A stretch of DNA of 64,000 nt from Daucus carota subsp. sativus. Lineage: Eukaryota; Streptophyta; Magnoliopsida; Apiales; Apiaceae. The DNA lies in the NCBI RefSeq assembly GCF_001625215.2, contig NC_030383.2:10862779-10926778 (forward strand). The letters are read 5' to 3'. The position numbers and the translations under genes were made by a program. Below the pieces are notes generated by a model. That model saw only the letters and a program-made list of their open reading frames with translations, was not told where the DNA came from and did not search any database. The first letter of the stretch is position 1. Each line of letters starts with the position of its first letter. Of the stretch, positions 35,447-46,147 are shown in pieces.

Positions 35447-35976
35447 GTTAATAATCAAGTGAGTCACCAGAGTGGGCTCGATATATCAAGTTGGTCACTG
35501 AACTAAAAACCGTCTCAAATTAATCACTTAAGTGGGTTACACGTATCTTTAAATATGAGTTGAAGGATTAAAAATATTATTTACAGAGGTTTACGCATTA
35601 TTCTTGAATGTTACCACAACTAAGTACAATGTTATGACTTCTAGTATTTATAATAATATATTTTGATTTTATCAAGTTTATTTATTATTTATTTTTAATT
35701 AAAATAAAGGAATTAACTATATAATAAAAAATAAATAACAAATAAACTTGATAAAATCTAAATATATTATCATAAATACTAGATATCATAACCTTGTACT
35801 AAGTTGGGGTAACATTCAAGAATAATGTGTAAATCTATGTAAATAATACTTTTACTCCTTAAACTCATATTTAAAGATACATGTACCTGATTTAAGTGAC
35901 CAATTTGAGACGTTTTTGAGTTCAATGACCAATTTGATATATTAAGTCCACTTTGATGACTCACTTGATTATTAAC
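35447..35976. mobile_element. Fold-back MITE, 530 bp
   Basis: The two halves are inverted copies over about 250 bp each, roughly 85-90 percent identical. Both ends read GTTAATAATCAAGTGAGTCA when viewed inward. The loop around 35,700-35,715 is very short. The flanks are A-runs (35,434-35,444 and 35,977-35,985), so the target duplication cannot be sized. The size and long inverted repeats suit a Mutator-like MITE, but the superfamily is inference. A transcript would form a long hairpin RNA. Confidence 0.85.
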
Positions 35977-36227
35977 AAAAAAAAATCAACTAAAAAGATG
36001 AAGTTGGAACTCCAAATTGAGAGTTTATATTGAGAAAAGAATTTGGGTACAAGAAAATATGACAGGCCCAACTCGGACCCAAAATAGCCCAACTGAAGTG
36101 GGCATGATTCGTGTTCCCCATCCGGTTCAACCCATTTGGATCCAGCTGCCCTGTTTTCACAACTCTCTTTTTCTTAATCAAATCACAAACCCTAATTCAG
36201 GCTATCTTATCGTTCCTCAATTCATCT

Positions 36228-36670
36228 GTACGTTCTCTTCCTCCTTGTATGTATATTCTCAATTTTGTGTATGATCCGATTATTTCAATTCTCTGCTTTG
36301 AACCCGATATCCGAACCCGATTTCCGGGTTTTACCCATTTTCCCAATTTTTATTTATCATGCTTCTGTAATATATGTCTCACTGTATTATACATGTTTCT
36401 GTGCTGTACATGATAACATGCCTCTCCTGTGTAGATTAAATTAGGGTGCATTATATTTATGTGTGTATGTTTATGCTCGCATTCGGTGAAAACACGTGAA
36501 AACAATTGTTTTGCAGAATTTTACGACGTGACAATTGTTCGCGTCGTATGTGTTTTTTTATTAAATGAATTGCTCTACAAGGAAGTTTTTCGAATGTTTG
36601 TAATATTGTGCATTAAACAACTGATGTGATTTTCTTCTGGGTGATTGAAATGAGGGTTTTTTGTTTTCAG
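36228..36670 (+). other. Probable 5'-UTR intron of the hAT-like gene
   Basis: A donor CATCT|GTACGT at 36,228 and an acceptor TTGTTTTCAG ending at 36,670 lie just before the ATG at 36,683. The leader starts in sequence typical of plant 5' UTRs (ACAAACCCTAATTCAGG). Confidence 0.5.
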
Positions 36671-36682
36671 TGACTGTGGGTA

Positions 36683-38653
36683 ATGGAGAATGAGGCGGTT
36701 ATTATCGATTCCAGTAGGTTAAAGTCTGTTGTGTGGAAGGATTTCGATAGAGTTAAATTTGGTGACAGTTGCGTTGCTATGTGTAAGCATTGTCAGAAGA
36801 AATTAAGTGGTTCGAGTACTAGTGGGACATCGCATTTGAGAAATCATTTAGTTAGATGTAGAAGGAGGTTAAATCATGATGTGCCTCAATTGGTCGGTGG
36901 AACGAGAGGGAGAAAGAAAAAGGAAGCGGCAACTGTTGCTGTTGCAACGGTGGTTGTTGATCAACAGCCGCAAATAGGTCAAGTGGCCACTCTTGTACAA
37001 CCTAAAATTGAATATGCTTTTGCGAAAGATTGTTCAAATAACTTGGTGAATGGCTACTTTGATCAGAAGCGGAGTCGTTTTGATCTTGCTCGTATGATCA
37101 TAATGCATGGTTATCCTTTGCAAATTGTGGAGGATGTTGGGTTTAAAACGTTTGTTAGAAATCTTCAGCCTTTGTTTGAGTTTGTTACGTTTGATGGGGT
37201 TGAGGGTGATTGTATGCAAATTTATCACAAGGAGAAACAGAAGGTGTCTGACTTGTTAGATAAATTACCTGGTAAGATTAGCTTAAGTGCTGATATGTGG
37301 ATTGGCAAAGGAGAAGCCAAATACCTATGTTTGACAGCACATTGCGTTGATGATGAATGGAAGATTAAAAAGAAGATTTTAAATTTTTTATTAGTTGATC
37401 CTTCTCATACAGAAGACATGCTTTCAGATGTGATCATGATGAGTCTAATGGAATGGGATATTGACAGGAAATTGTTTTCAATGACATTTGATACTTACTC
37501 AACCTATGACAACATAATCTGTAAGATTAGAGACCGACTCTCCCAGAGCAAGCTTCTTCTATGCGATGGTCAACTGTTTCATGTTAGCTGTGCGGGTAAT
37601 CTGATCAAGCACATGGCGCAGGATGCATTGGAAGCATTATCTGATGTAACCGATAAAATTCGTGAAAGCATTCGATATGTTAAAAGTTCCCAAGCAATGC
37701 AAGAGAAGTTTAACGAGATGGCTCAACTAGTTGGAATTAATAGCCAAAAGTGCTTATTTCTTGATAATACGCTGCAGTGGAGTTCAACATATTTTATGAT
37801 TGACATAGTTTTGGAGTTCAAGGACGCATTTTCTCTGTTGCCAGAACATGATCCTGACTACACCATGTGTCCATCTTTTGAAGAGTGGGAAAGAGTTGTT
37901 GTTATTGCTAGCTACTTGAAGCTCCTCATTGAAGTTTCCAATATTTTTACAGGAAGCAGTCACGTGACAGCAAACACACATTTCCCTGAAATCTGTGAAA
38001 TTCATTTGCAATTAATTGGTTGGTGTCATAAATCAGATGACTTTGTTAGTTCTCTAGGAATGAAGATGAAAAGCAGATTTGATGAGTATTGGAAAAAATG
38101 CAGCCTGGCTTTGGCAATTGCATCTATCTTAGATCCTAGGTTCAAGATGAAGCTGATAGAATATTACTATCCCAGAATATATGGCGACAGTTCTCCAGAA
38201 TGCATAGATATTGTTTCCAATTGCATGAAGGCACTTTACCATGACCATTATATCAACTCCACATTAGCATCTGATGGTCAGGTAAGTGGTACTATGGATG
38301 GTGGCGGTAATGATACTCGTGATAGGTTGATTGGGTTTGACAGATTTCTCCATGAAACCTCACAAGGACCAAACATAAAAACTGATTTGGACAAGTACTT
38401 AGAAGAGCCTCTGTTTCCGCGTAGCAATGATTTCAATATCTTAAATTGGTGGAAAGTTCACACACCTAGGTATCCCATTCTCTCTATGATGGCACGCAAC
38501 ATTTTGGGAATTCCCTTGTCAAAAGTTTCATCAGATTCAGCCTTCGACATTGGTGATCGAGTCCTTGATCCCCATTGGACTTTATTGAGGTCTAACACTG
38601 TACAGGCATTGATGTGTGCGCGGGATTGGATGCTGAATGAGTCGGAAGGTTAA
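36683..38653 (+). CDS. Domesticated hAT-transposase-like BED zinc-finger protein, DAYSLEEPER/RICESLEEPER type (656 aa)
   Basis: The protein has an N-terminal BED zinc finger (residues about 18-59; C34, C37, H55, C59). A Lys-rich linker (GRKKK near residue 75), an hAT transposase-like core (LSADMWIGKGEAKYLCLTAH near 205) and the hAT C-terminal dimerisation region (WWKVHTPRYPILSMMARNIL, then SDSAFDIGDRVLDP, near 590-640) follow. The frame is intact in one exon. No terminal inverted repeats or 8-bp target duplications are obvious, and a likely 5'-UTR intron lies upstream, which fits a host gene. Plant relatives such as DAYSLEEPER bind DNA in the nucleus and are needed for normal growth. Whether any transposase activity remains is unknown. 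Confidence 0.88.
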   Translation: MENEAVIIDSSRLKSVVWKDFDRVKFGDSCVAMCKHCQKKLSGSSTSGTSHLRNHLVRCRRRLNHDVPQLVGGTRGRKKKEAATVAVATVVVDQQPQIGQVATLVQPKIEYAFAKDCSNNLVNGYFDQKRSRFDLARMIIMHGYPLQIVEDVGFKTFVRNLQPLFEFVTFDGVEGDCMQIYHKEKQKVSDLLDKLPGKISLSADMWIGKGEAKYLCLTAHCVDDEWKIKKKILNFLLVDPSHTEDMLSDVIMMSLMEWDIDRKLFSMTFDTYSTYDNIICKIRDRLSQSKLLLCDGQLFHVSCAGNLIKHMAQDALEALSDVTDKIRESIRYVKSSQAMQEKFNEMAQLVGINSQKCLFLDNTLQWSSTYFMIDIVLEFKDAFSLLPEHDPDYTMCPSFEEWERVVVIASYLKLLIEVSNIFTGSSHVTANTHFPEICEIHLQLIGWCHKSDDFVSSLGMKMKSRFDEYWKKCSLALAIASILDPRFKMKLIEYYYPRIYGDSSPECIDIVSNCMKALYHDHYINSTLASDGQVSGTMDGGGNDTRDRLIGFDRFLHETSQGPNIKTDLDKYLEEPLFPRSNDFNILNWWKVHTPRYPILSMMARNILGIPLSKVSSDSAFDIGDRVLDPHWTLLRSNTVQALMCARDWMLNESEG

Positions 38654-40101
38654 TAATTTTTTTTTTTCTTCTTTCTAAACCATTTGACTCGCAAAGACTA
38701 ATGACTTGTATGTTTGTCACAGATACTAAATCTTCTGCAAACCCGTCTCCTTTGGCCATATGCTATGACACAAGCTAGCAAGTTATCACTTGTCGGTACA
38801 GTTTTATCAGTTCTACCTTTTAGCTACCTTCGGAATCATTGAGTTTGTCTATAAAGTATACATATAGTAGGTAGTTGGGAACTAATTTTGTCTGTTTCTA
38901 GTATTGTTTTGAATAATCAAGGCAGTTTTCTTTTACATGAATTGTTTCAAAGATGGTAGCGGTTTAAGGATCTTGATGTTTAGCTCTATTTGTGTCATAG
39001 AGATGAATCGCTAACATCGCAATGCACATGCATCGCGTTGGTGCAGTTATGCTGATGGTTTTTTTTTTTGCGTTTATTTAGTCTAAAATGTGGTTACATA
39101 GGAACAACCAGCGGTGACTGGCATGAGAGCTTTGCTCTTTGGGCTCTGGAGTTGATTTTGCTAAAAAATAAATAAAAACAATTAAATTATCTACAGCTCG
39201 TAAGTTCGTAACTAAGCAAACTGCTGTCAGAATGGAATTTATAAAGGCCATTCTTTCGTAATTGTATATGAGTTTTGTTGATTATATTGGTCGACATTAT
39301 GGACTATATTGAGCTCTCTGAGATATTATTGATTATGCCAACAGTACTTGCTTTAATCAGCTATCCCTTAAATCATAAAAATTTACATCCTTGATTTAAT
39401 CATCGACCTTGGGATTATGTGATCTTATTATATCAAATTGTTTAACAGTTATATTCATTTTTGAGCTAAAACTTCTCAATTAAGATCTCGATCCGGGATG
39501 TTCATGCTACTTTTAGAACGCGTCATTAGCGTCCATTCCTACGAGATGAGACGGAAGGAATAACTGGTTTGACAACAAATTATCTGATTATCATAATCAA
39601 TTATAAATTTTCTTTTCCCTATCATAGTAAGTTTGATTTTGATCTCACTTAAATTCTAACAAAATATATTGATTTCTAAAGGGAAAGTAAAATTTGAACA
39701 AGATCAAAATAATGAAAGTTAGGTGAACTATTATCACGATTATCCAATTTTTTTAATTTGTCAGGTTAAACCCATTTGTTAAAATCTGAACAAGTATCAT
39801 ACAATCAAAAACATAATATAAAATTTCATATAAAATTATCATTTGAACTGAATTAATTCTTTTCTGAACACCGAATTAAATTTTTTAAGTAAACATTAGT
39901 AATATCAAAGTATAATATGTTAATGTACATTTCTGACTCGAAGAACATAGAAATTTCATTCCTCAAAGAAAATGGATGCAGAAAAATGGGCCAGTTGAGC
40001 CCATAGATTGATGAATGTAGTCTATTTAAACATGGGCCTAATCCATTCCAGTTCGGGTCAGAACTTGAAATTAAGCCCACTTAGTATACATGACTAACTA
40101 A
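38654..40101. other. Intergenic, nothing recognised
   Basis: This is 3' flanking and AT-rich sequence after the hAT-like gene. I see no gene or repeat that stands out. Confidence 0.4.
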
Positions 40102-41264
40102 GGGTCTGTTTGGGATTGCTGTTGAAAATTGCTGTTGCTGTGAGTAAAAGTGAGGTTTACAAAAGTGCTGTTTACAAAAGCGGAGACTGTTTGGTAAACT
40201 TGATTTCAAATGTGCTGTTTGAGTAAAAGCTGAAAACAAATTGTTTGGTAAATTTTTTGTTAAACTGCTGTTTAGAGTTATAATTATAAATAAAATAATA
40301 TTTTATTAACATGTTTTGGGGTTCTATTGACAGCTGTAAAACTATAAAATACTGTTTTCTTTAAAATTTAATTGATTATTTTGTATGATGTATGAGGTTT
40401 TTTTTAAAAAAATATGCTATTAATATATATAATTTTAAGTAATGATATAAAAATCATATTTAAAATAGAAAATCATATTGGTATAACCAATAAAATTCAT
40501 GGCTTTTTATAAAATTACGATATTCTATTTACAAAACTACATAATTTCTGTAAGATTTTCAACAGTAACGCATCATTTATATTTTACACACAAATATAAA
40601 AAAAAGCAATTCCTTATTAGTAACATACAATATTTTTTTATGTGATTTAGATTACTTCTATTTTATTTGGAACACCAATATTAATTCTTATATTCATTTA
40701 AAAATTATATAAAAATCTATAACATTTACCAAATATACTACTTACGTTTATTTTATATATAAATATATAATTTTTTTCTTCTATTAATATATATTACTCA
40801 ACAAATTTAATTTCTGTCTCTATATTATAATGAAATTTTTTTGGACAAAATTTAATAACACCAAAAAGATATAACTTTAAAATTCATTTAAACAATATTT
40901 ATTTCAAATATTTTCATTTAAATTTTTATTAGAAAAAATTCAACAACCATCATCTGTACCAACAATTATCCCAGAATATAATAAAACATGTGTTATATAT
41001 GTGTTTTGTTATTTTGTTTTAAGGGCTACAATATATTTTATAAAAAATAGTTGTTTGTGTCAGGGTTTGATGTTGGGGTCTGTAACAACTGCGCGCAGCA
41101 GCTGCTTTTGTGAAAAGCAGGGGTACACCAGCTTTCTTTAAAAGCTGCTTTTGGACAAAAATTGTGGTTAGAAAAAGCTCTTTCAGATTTTACCAAACAC
41201 TTTTTTATAGCGGTGTGAGAAAAAGCTGCTGTTGTGGTTTGGAACCACAACCCCAAACATGCAC
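40102..41264. mobile_element. Non-autonomous PIF/Harbinger-like DNA element, 1.16 kb
   Basis: The ends are GGGTCTGTTTGGG on the left and CCCAAACATGCAC on the right, an imperfect terminal inverted repeat. Subterminal TGCTGTT/AAAGCTGCT words continue the symmetry. TAA stands directly outside both ends (40,099-40,101 and 41,265-41,267), the typical 3-bp target duplication of PIF/Harbinger. No protein is encoded; the middle is AT-rich. Confidence 0.75.
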
Positions 41265-41347
41265 TAAATTAAACTGAAACTAAGCAAAGATTATGCTTGC
41301 TGCTATTCTTGATCTGGGCTTTGAGTTTCATCACCTCTAATCTTCAG

Positions 41348-41596
41348 GTATCTTCTTAATTTCTCTCTGTTTCTCGAATTAAACCCACAATTTTTTAATT
41401 ATTAAATTTCAATATGATTATGTATTGACACCTGTATGTATATTTATAAATCTTGAGACTATTGATTTCACTAAGGTTTCTTCCTTTATTTTGATAGCCC
41501 TGCAATTTAATTTTGATGTTTAGAGATTTTGATACACAAAAAGGTTAGTTAAGCCTGTCTGGTAGCTGAAAGTTTTAATTTTTATAGTGTTTGCAG
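41348..41596 (+). other. Probable 5'-UTR intron of the hydrolase-like gene
   Basis: A donor CTTCAG|GTATCT at 41,348 and an acceptor GTTTGCAG ending at 41,596 precede the start codon by about 40 bp. The inferred first exon lies about 80 bp beyond the Harbinger-like element. Confidence 0.45.
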
Positions 41597-41635
41597 CAAG
41601 ATTTGTAAGTATTGGTGGATTTGTGTTTACTAGAG

Positions 41636-42676
41636 ATGATTAAGCGTGGTGGTAGATTTTCCAAGACATTGTATGGTTCTGCAACTATTCGCGGCACAGT
41701 CATTGTTGCGTTTGTAGTTGTAGTGTTTCTAGTGTTGACGCTTTTATTTCGTGAAGATGATGGGAAGGGTAGTTCTTTGACTACAGTGGAGAAATGGAAC
41801 AAATTTGATAATGTTGTTAGATTTCAACCTACAATGGAGACGATAAATGGGACAGTTTTAATTTGGCAAATACCTGATGAGCCTAAAGCAGTTTTGTTCT
41901 TGGCTCATGGGTGTAATGGTAAAGCGGAAAATTTTTGGGATAGGACATCGAGTTGTCTTGGTTGTGTTGGTTTGCCTGAGGAAAGGCTGATTGTACTTCA
42001 TGCTCTTTTTAGGAAGTTTGCTGTTTTGACGGTGTCAAGTTTCGGAAGGTGCTGGTCATTTGGGAGCGAAAAGTTGGTTGTTGCAGGAACTGTTAAGTGG
42101 TGGATTGAGGAGCAAAAACTTGAGAAGCTTCCTCTTGTAGCTTTGGGGGCCTCTTCGGGTGGGTACTTTGTTTCTGCACTAGCTACTGATTTGAGGTTTA
42201 GTAGTATAACACTAATGATTGCTGAAGGGTTGTTCAGTCGGATGGATATTCCGAAAGACTACCCACCTACCCTTTTTGTTCACATGCCTAAAGATGAAGA
42301 CAGGAAGTTGAGAGTTGATGAAAATTTGAAAGTCCTCAAGAAGATGGGTGTTGATGCTGCAGAGATCAAGTGCATGGAGTTCCCATTATCTCCTGCTTTT
42401 CTGGCTGACAGGATTCCAAACCTTGATCGTAAAATTTCCGTAGAGTTGTTCAAACTCTTCCAGGAGAAGGGTTTTATTGACAAGAATGGCTTTATGAAAA
42501 ATGATGGGCGTGCAACACGTTGGAAAGCAGCTGCTAATGAAAGAAAGATCCTATCGCGAAATAAAGATATATTTAATCACATTCAGGAGGAACTGAATCT
42601 AGCCTTTGCATATCATGAAATGACCAGTTTGCAGTCTGAGCAGATTTTTTCCTGGTTTGAATCTCATTTGAAGTGA
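41636..42676 (+). CDS. Membrane-anchored alpha/beta-hydrolase-like protein (346 aa)
   Basis: I start at the ATG at 41,636 (MIKRGGRFSK); the open frame extends 24 bp further but only to a TTG. A transmembrane segment (about residues 22-40, TVIVAFVVVVFLVLTLLF) is followed by an alpha/beta-hydrolase fold. It has an oxyanion-type LAHGCNG turn near 90, a nucleophile elbow GASSGG near 172 and an FVHMPKDEDR loop near 220 that may carry the acid. A C-terminal His is present in FAYHEMTS. The family is common in plants but has no known substrate. It probably faces a membrane lumen or the outside as a type II protein. The frame is intact. Confidence 0.78.
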   Translation: MIKRGGRFSKTLYGSATIRGTVIVAFVVVVFLVLTLLFREDDGKGSSLTTVEKWNKFDNVVRFQPTMETINGTVLIWQIPDEPKAVLFLAHGCNGKAENFWDRTSSCLGCVGLPEERLIVLHALFRKFAVLTVSSFGRCWSFGSEKLVVAGTVKWWIEEQKLEKLPLVALGASSGGYFVSALATDLRFSSITLMIAEGLFSRMDIPKDYPPTLFVHMPKDEDRKLRVDENLKVLKKMGVDAAEIKCMEFPLSPAFLADRIPNLDRKISVELFKLFQEKGFIDKNGFMKNDGRATRWKAAANERKILSRNKDIFNHIQEELNLAFAYHEMTSLQSEQIFSWFESHLK

Positions 42677-45600
42677 TCAGAGCTCCATGATGTCACATTG
42701 ATTTTTCCTGAATGTAAAAGCATAACACAGTGTATCTGGATCACAGATGAATGTGAATAATCATTTAGCTTAGCATATTGCCACCATAACAAAAGGATTA
42801 CCATATCTTTTTTTTATGTGTCTTTCGGAATGCATAGGTCGAGTCTTGGTATGAGTGGACTAACTACTAAGGTTGAAGTTTCCAGGCTGATTTAAAGAGG
42901 AACAGAGGATGTTCATGCATATAGTCCCTGTGATGAACTACGGAAGAGCATTATGGAATTACTGTGAGGTGGACATGACAGCAGCATGCAGGCAATAATA
43001 TGGAGGAATTTATTGACAGTGTGGGGATGTTTATTAGATTGCAGTGGGCGGCAATTGAAACTTTTCTCTTCTGCCTGGTCTAAGTGATTGAATTTGATAT
43101 AGGGTGGACTTTACTGAGTTTTTATTGTTTAGCAAAAAAGAGGGGGTGGTCTGTGTTCAGTTTAGGTATTGTGGCTGTGGATCAGAACCGAGTGCAACTT
43201 CCTATGCTTCTATGGTAGATTGCTGCTACCATGATTGTTTAAAATGACAAATTGTTTCATGCCTAATATATCATTATATGACTAACAATGTATGTTCATC
43301 TGAGTTTGACGGTTATATTCCAAGCCTTTTTCATTTCACCATCTTTTTTTCTTGGGTTGAGTATCTCCTTATATTAATTAGATCTTTTGAGAAATATTGT
43401 AGTAGCAGTTTCAATCTATGACCATCTGTGTCTTGTATCTAGAATTTGAATATATTTTCACTTGAAAGAAATATCAGTTACAGTAGCTTGACAATCCTTT
43501 TTAATTTCCATGGAATAAATTTTCACTTTCAAAAAAAAAAAAAAAAAAACCTGACGTGTCTACATATTATGTATCTTTTATTTTTGCATTGTGTCATTGC
43601 TATGAGATGTGATTAAAGTGAAACGTCTTCTAATAACTTATTCAAGCATTAAAATTTTCACCAAACATTCTGATGACAGTTAATATAGGGTATTCTTATA
43701 TTTCCAGCTGGTTTTCAGTTTTAGATCCAAAAGTATTTAGCGCATATGAATGTATCCGCATCCCATTGTAGCGGTGAAAATTATTATGCACAATCGTGGG
43801 AGGATTTGAATCCATTCAAATTAAGAGAACCTAAGGTCCTTCTCGGGAAAATTGAATTTTAATATATGGGGAAATATTTACTGCCTCTGGTCTCTATCTA
43901 CTTTTGCTGATCTTATGATGCCTAGTGTCATGAATAGATAATTATATGGTAAACTAAAAAAAACATTAACACTCATTGTGCAGTGACATTGTAATAGTTG
44001 TGCCTACATTTTTCTTTTTGCTAAATAGTTGTGCCTACATTTTGTCTTTTATGTTATTCAGTTTAAGATAATTGATAATGTGATGATTTGATTTTCAAAC
44101 TGTAGCATATGTGATTTTTGCCACGCCTGGTTCTGTATTGCTCAGTTTTTGCCTTCCCACTAAGCCAAACCAACAACTTTTAAATTGTGTATTTCTTCTT
44201 TGTGATTCTTTAGAATTCCATTTATTATGATTGACAGGCTATTGTCAAACAGTGCAGCTAGTGGCTGAAAATCTGATCACTTGTCAAGTTTTGAATTATC
44301 ATTATTTTACAGCTCATGGGAGTTCAAAGTTCAAATCAGTCCTTGCTACTGAAAGGAGTACTTTGCTGACTCTATAAGAAGGTAATAATTCCCTTTCATA
44401 TTTACTTTGGTGGTTGCATATTAGCTGTTAGTACTTTGTAGTAGAAATTTTCAACTGCACATATAAATGCATAAAATCTGTTGTCTTTTTCATGATTAAC
44501 ATTCTCAAGAACAGGACCATAAGTTGTTTTAGTAATTTCTTTTCCCTTCTCTTGTGGGGAGACAATCTAAGTTGAAGTTGATATATCATTTATGGAGTAG
44601 CTATTTTCCTTGGAATAATGTTTGATATTTGCATTGCATTCTCAAATATATTTTATCTAATTGACTTGTTTTTCTGCGCTAAGTGGTCCCTTAACTAGAT
44701 TCAGGATCTTGCACCTTGTGAAGAAAAAAATGGTGTAAAGCTGGGTATTGTTTTTTTGTGAATATATTTACAGAATTAAATACCTTAATACTTTAAATAT
44801 ACAAAAATTGGCTGAATGGTAATGGATGATCCTAAGATCTAGTTAAGTGTAGTATTTAGATAGATTCCCTAGCTTTTATTTGAAAAAGATCTTTCATCGT
44901 TTTAACCTCGAGAGTACAGTCTTAGCCTATTAGGCTCTGCAACTTACCAATAATCTTTCATTTGGTTCAGAAAAACTGGTTGTGTATTTTCCTAGATTAC
45001 AAAATCCAACAGTGAACAAACAAATTATTCGTACTTCTAATTTATTATTCAAATCGAGACATTATGCAAGCGTCATTATGATTTATGAAGTATTATGTTG
45101 ATGAAATCCTCAACAGAAGGTGGCTCATTAGCACAAGCAAAAAATTACTCGCAAAGTGAAAAGTAGAAGCAGTAAATTTGTAGGGTTTTCCTGAAGTGTA
45201 GTAATTGCTATTGTAGCTTCTCAAAAACACTTACGAACCTTACTTTGCTTCTTTGATGAGCTCTGATATTTTTTTATGTGCTTCTTGTGTGCCTGCTTCT
45301 TGGATTAGCTCTGATATTTTTTTGTGCTTCTCTATGGCACCTATAATAGTTGGATAAATTTCTGTTTTGGCACTTGAGCCTTATCAAATGGTTTAAAATA
45401 AAAGTAAATTATCTTGGAGTGGCGTTGCTGAAATTGAATAGAATCACATGCTAGCTTAACTATAATGAAGAACTGACAGTCTTATCCTGATTCCCAACTG
45501 TTGAAGAACCAAGTCACTAAGTTTAAACCAGCTTTATTATGCTCTGTATTTATTGACTCTCCCATTATTACTTATTTATTCAACTCATTTATTCACCTTA

Positions 45601-46147
45601 ACTTCTTTCGAGGTGAAGTCATGAAATCAAGCTCTATTGAACTATGTGACTCTATTCAGCATCCATGTGTGCGAGGTAAAAATATCTAGTAGTACTAATA
45701 ATATAATAAAGGATATTGTTTTGAGTACATTAGGTGGAACTGCTCTGTGCTTTTTTGTTTTATTTCTCATGCATATGTACATCATATCAGCATATACAGC
45801 TGTTGTCTGATGCCCTGGGTTAGGTTCTTTAGTTGTAGTCTTGTAGATTTAAAATCATGGTCTAATCAGCTATGCCTGATAAAAAGAAGCATTTGATAAG
45901 ATGTTACATTCATATGTTTATAGTCCTGGTGATATATGTTCCAAATCTCCTATTGGAGTAAGTTGGCCAAGTTTTACAACTGACGTCCAAAGACATACTA
46001 ATATTATCATAAAATCATAGTCATCATACTCTGATCGCAACTGATACAAACATCCAGTAAATTCTGAAAGTAAACACACCACTTAATAAAATGCATAATA
46101 AAGCCGAACTCAAACTAAAAAATGATATGCAACTCCTCAAATATGAT
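42677..46147. other. Long intergenic stretch, no gene recognised
   Basis: A 19-nt A-run at about 43,532 ends an AT-rich piece but no target duplication was found around it. At 45,247-45,330 a 37-39-bp word (GCTTCTTTGATGAGCTCTGA and following) is repeated with a 48-bp shift. The frame at 45,501-45,689 has no known similarity. Part of this may be the 3' UTR of the hydrolase-like gene. Confidence 0.4.

Noticed and set aside
36017..36413. Overlapping frames upstream of the hAT-like gene
   Set aside because: They lie in the probable 5' UTR and its intron and have no domain.
43499..43552. A-run at about 43,532 as a retro-insertion tail
   Set aside because: No matching target-site duplication could be found upstream and no LINE or SINE sequence precedes it.
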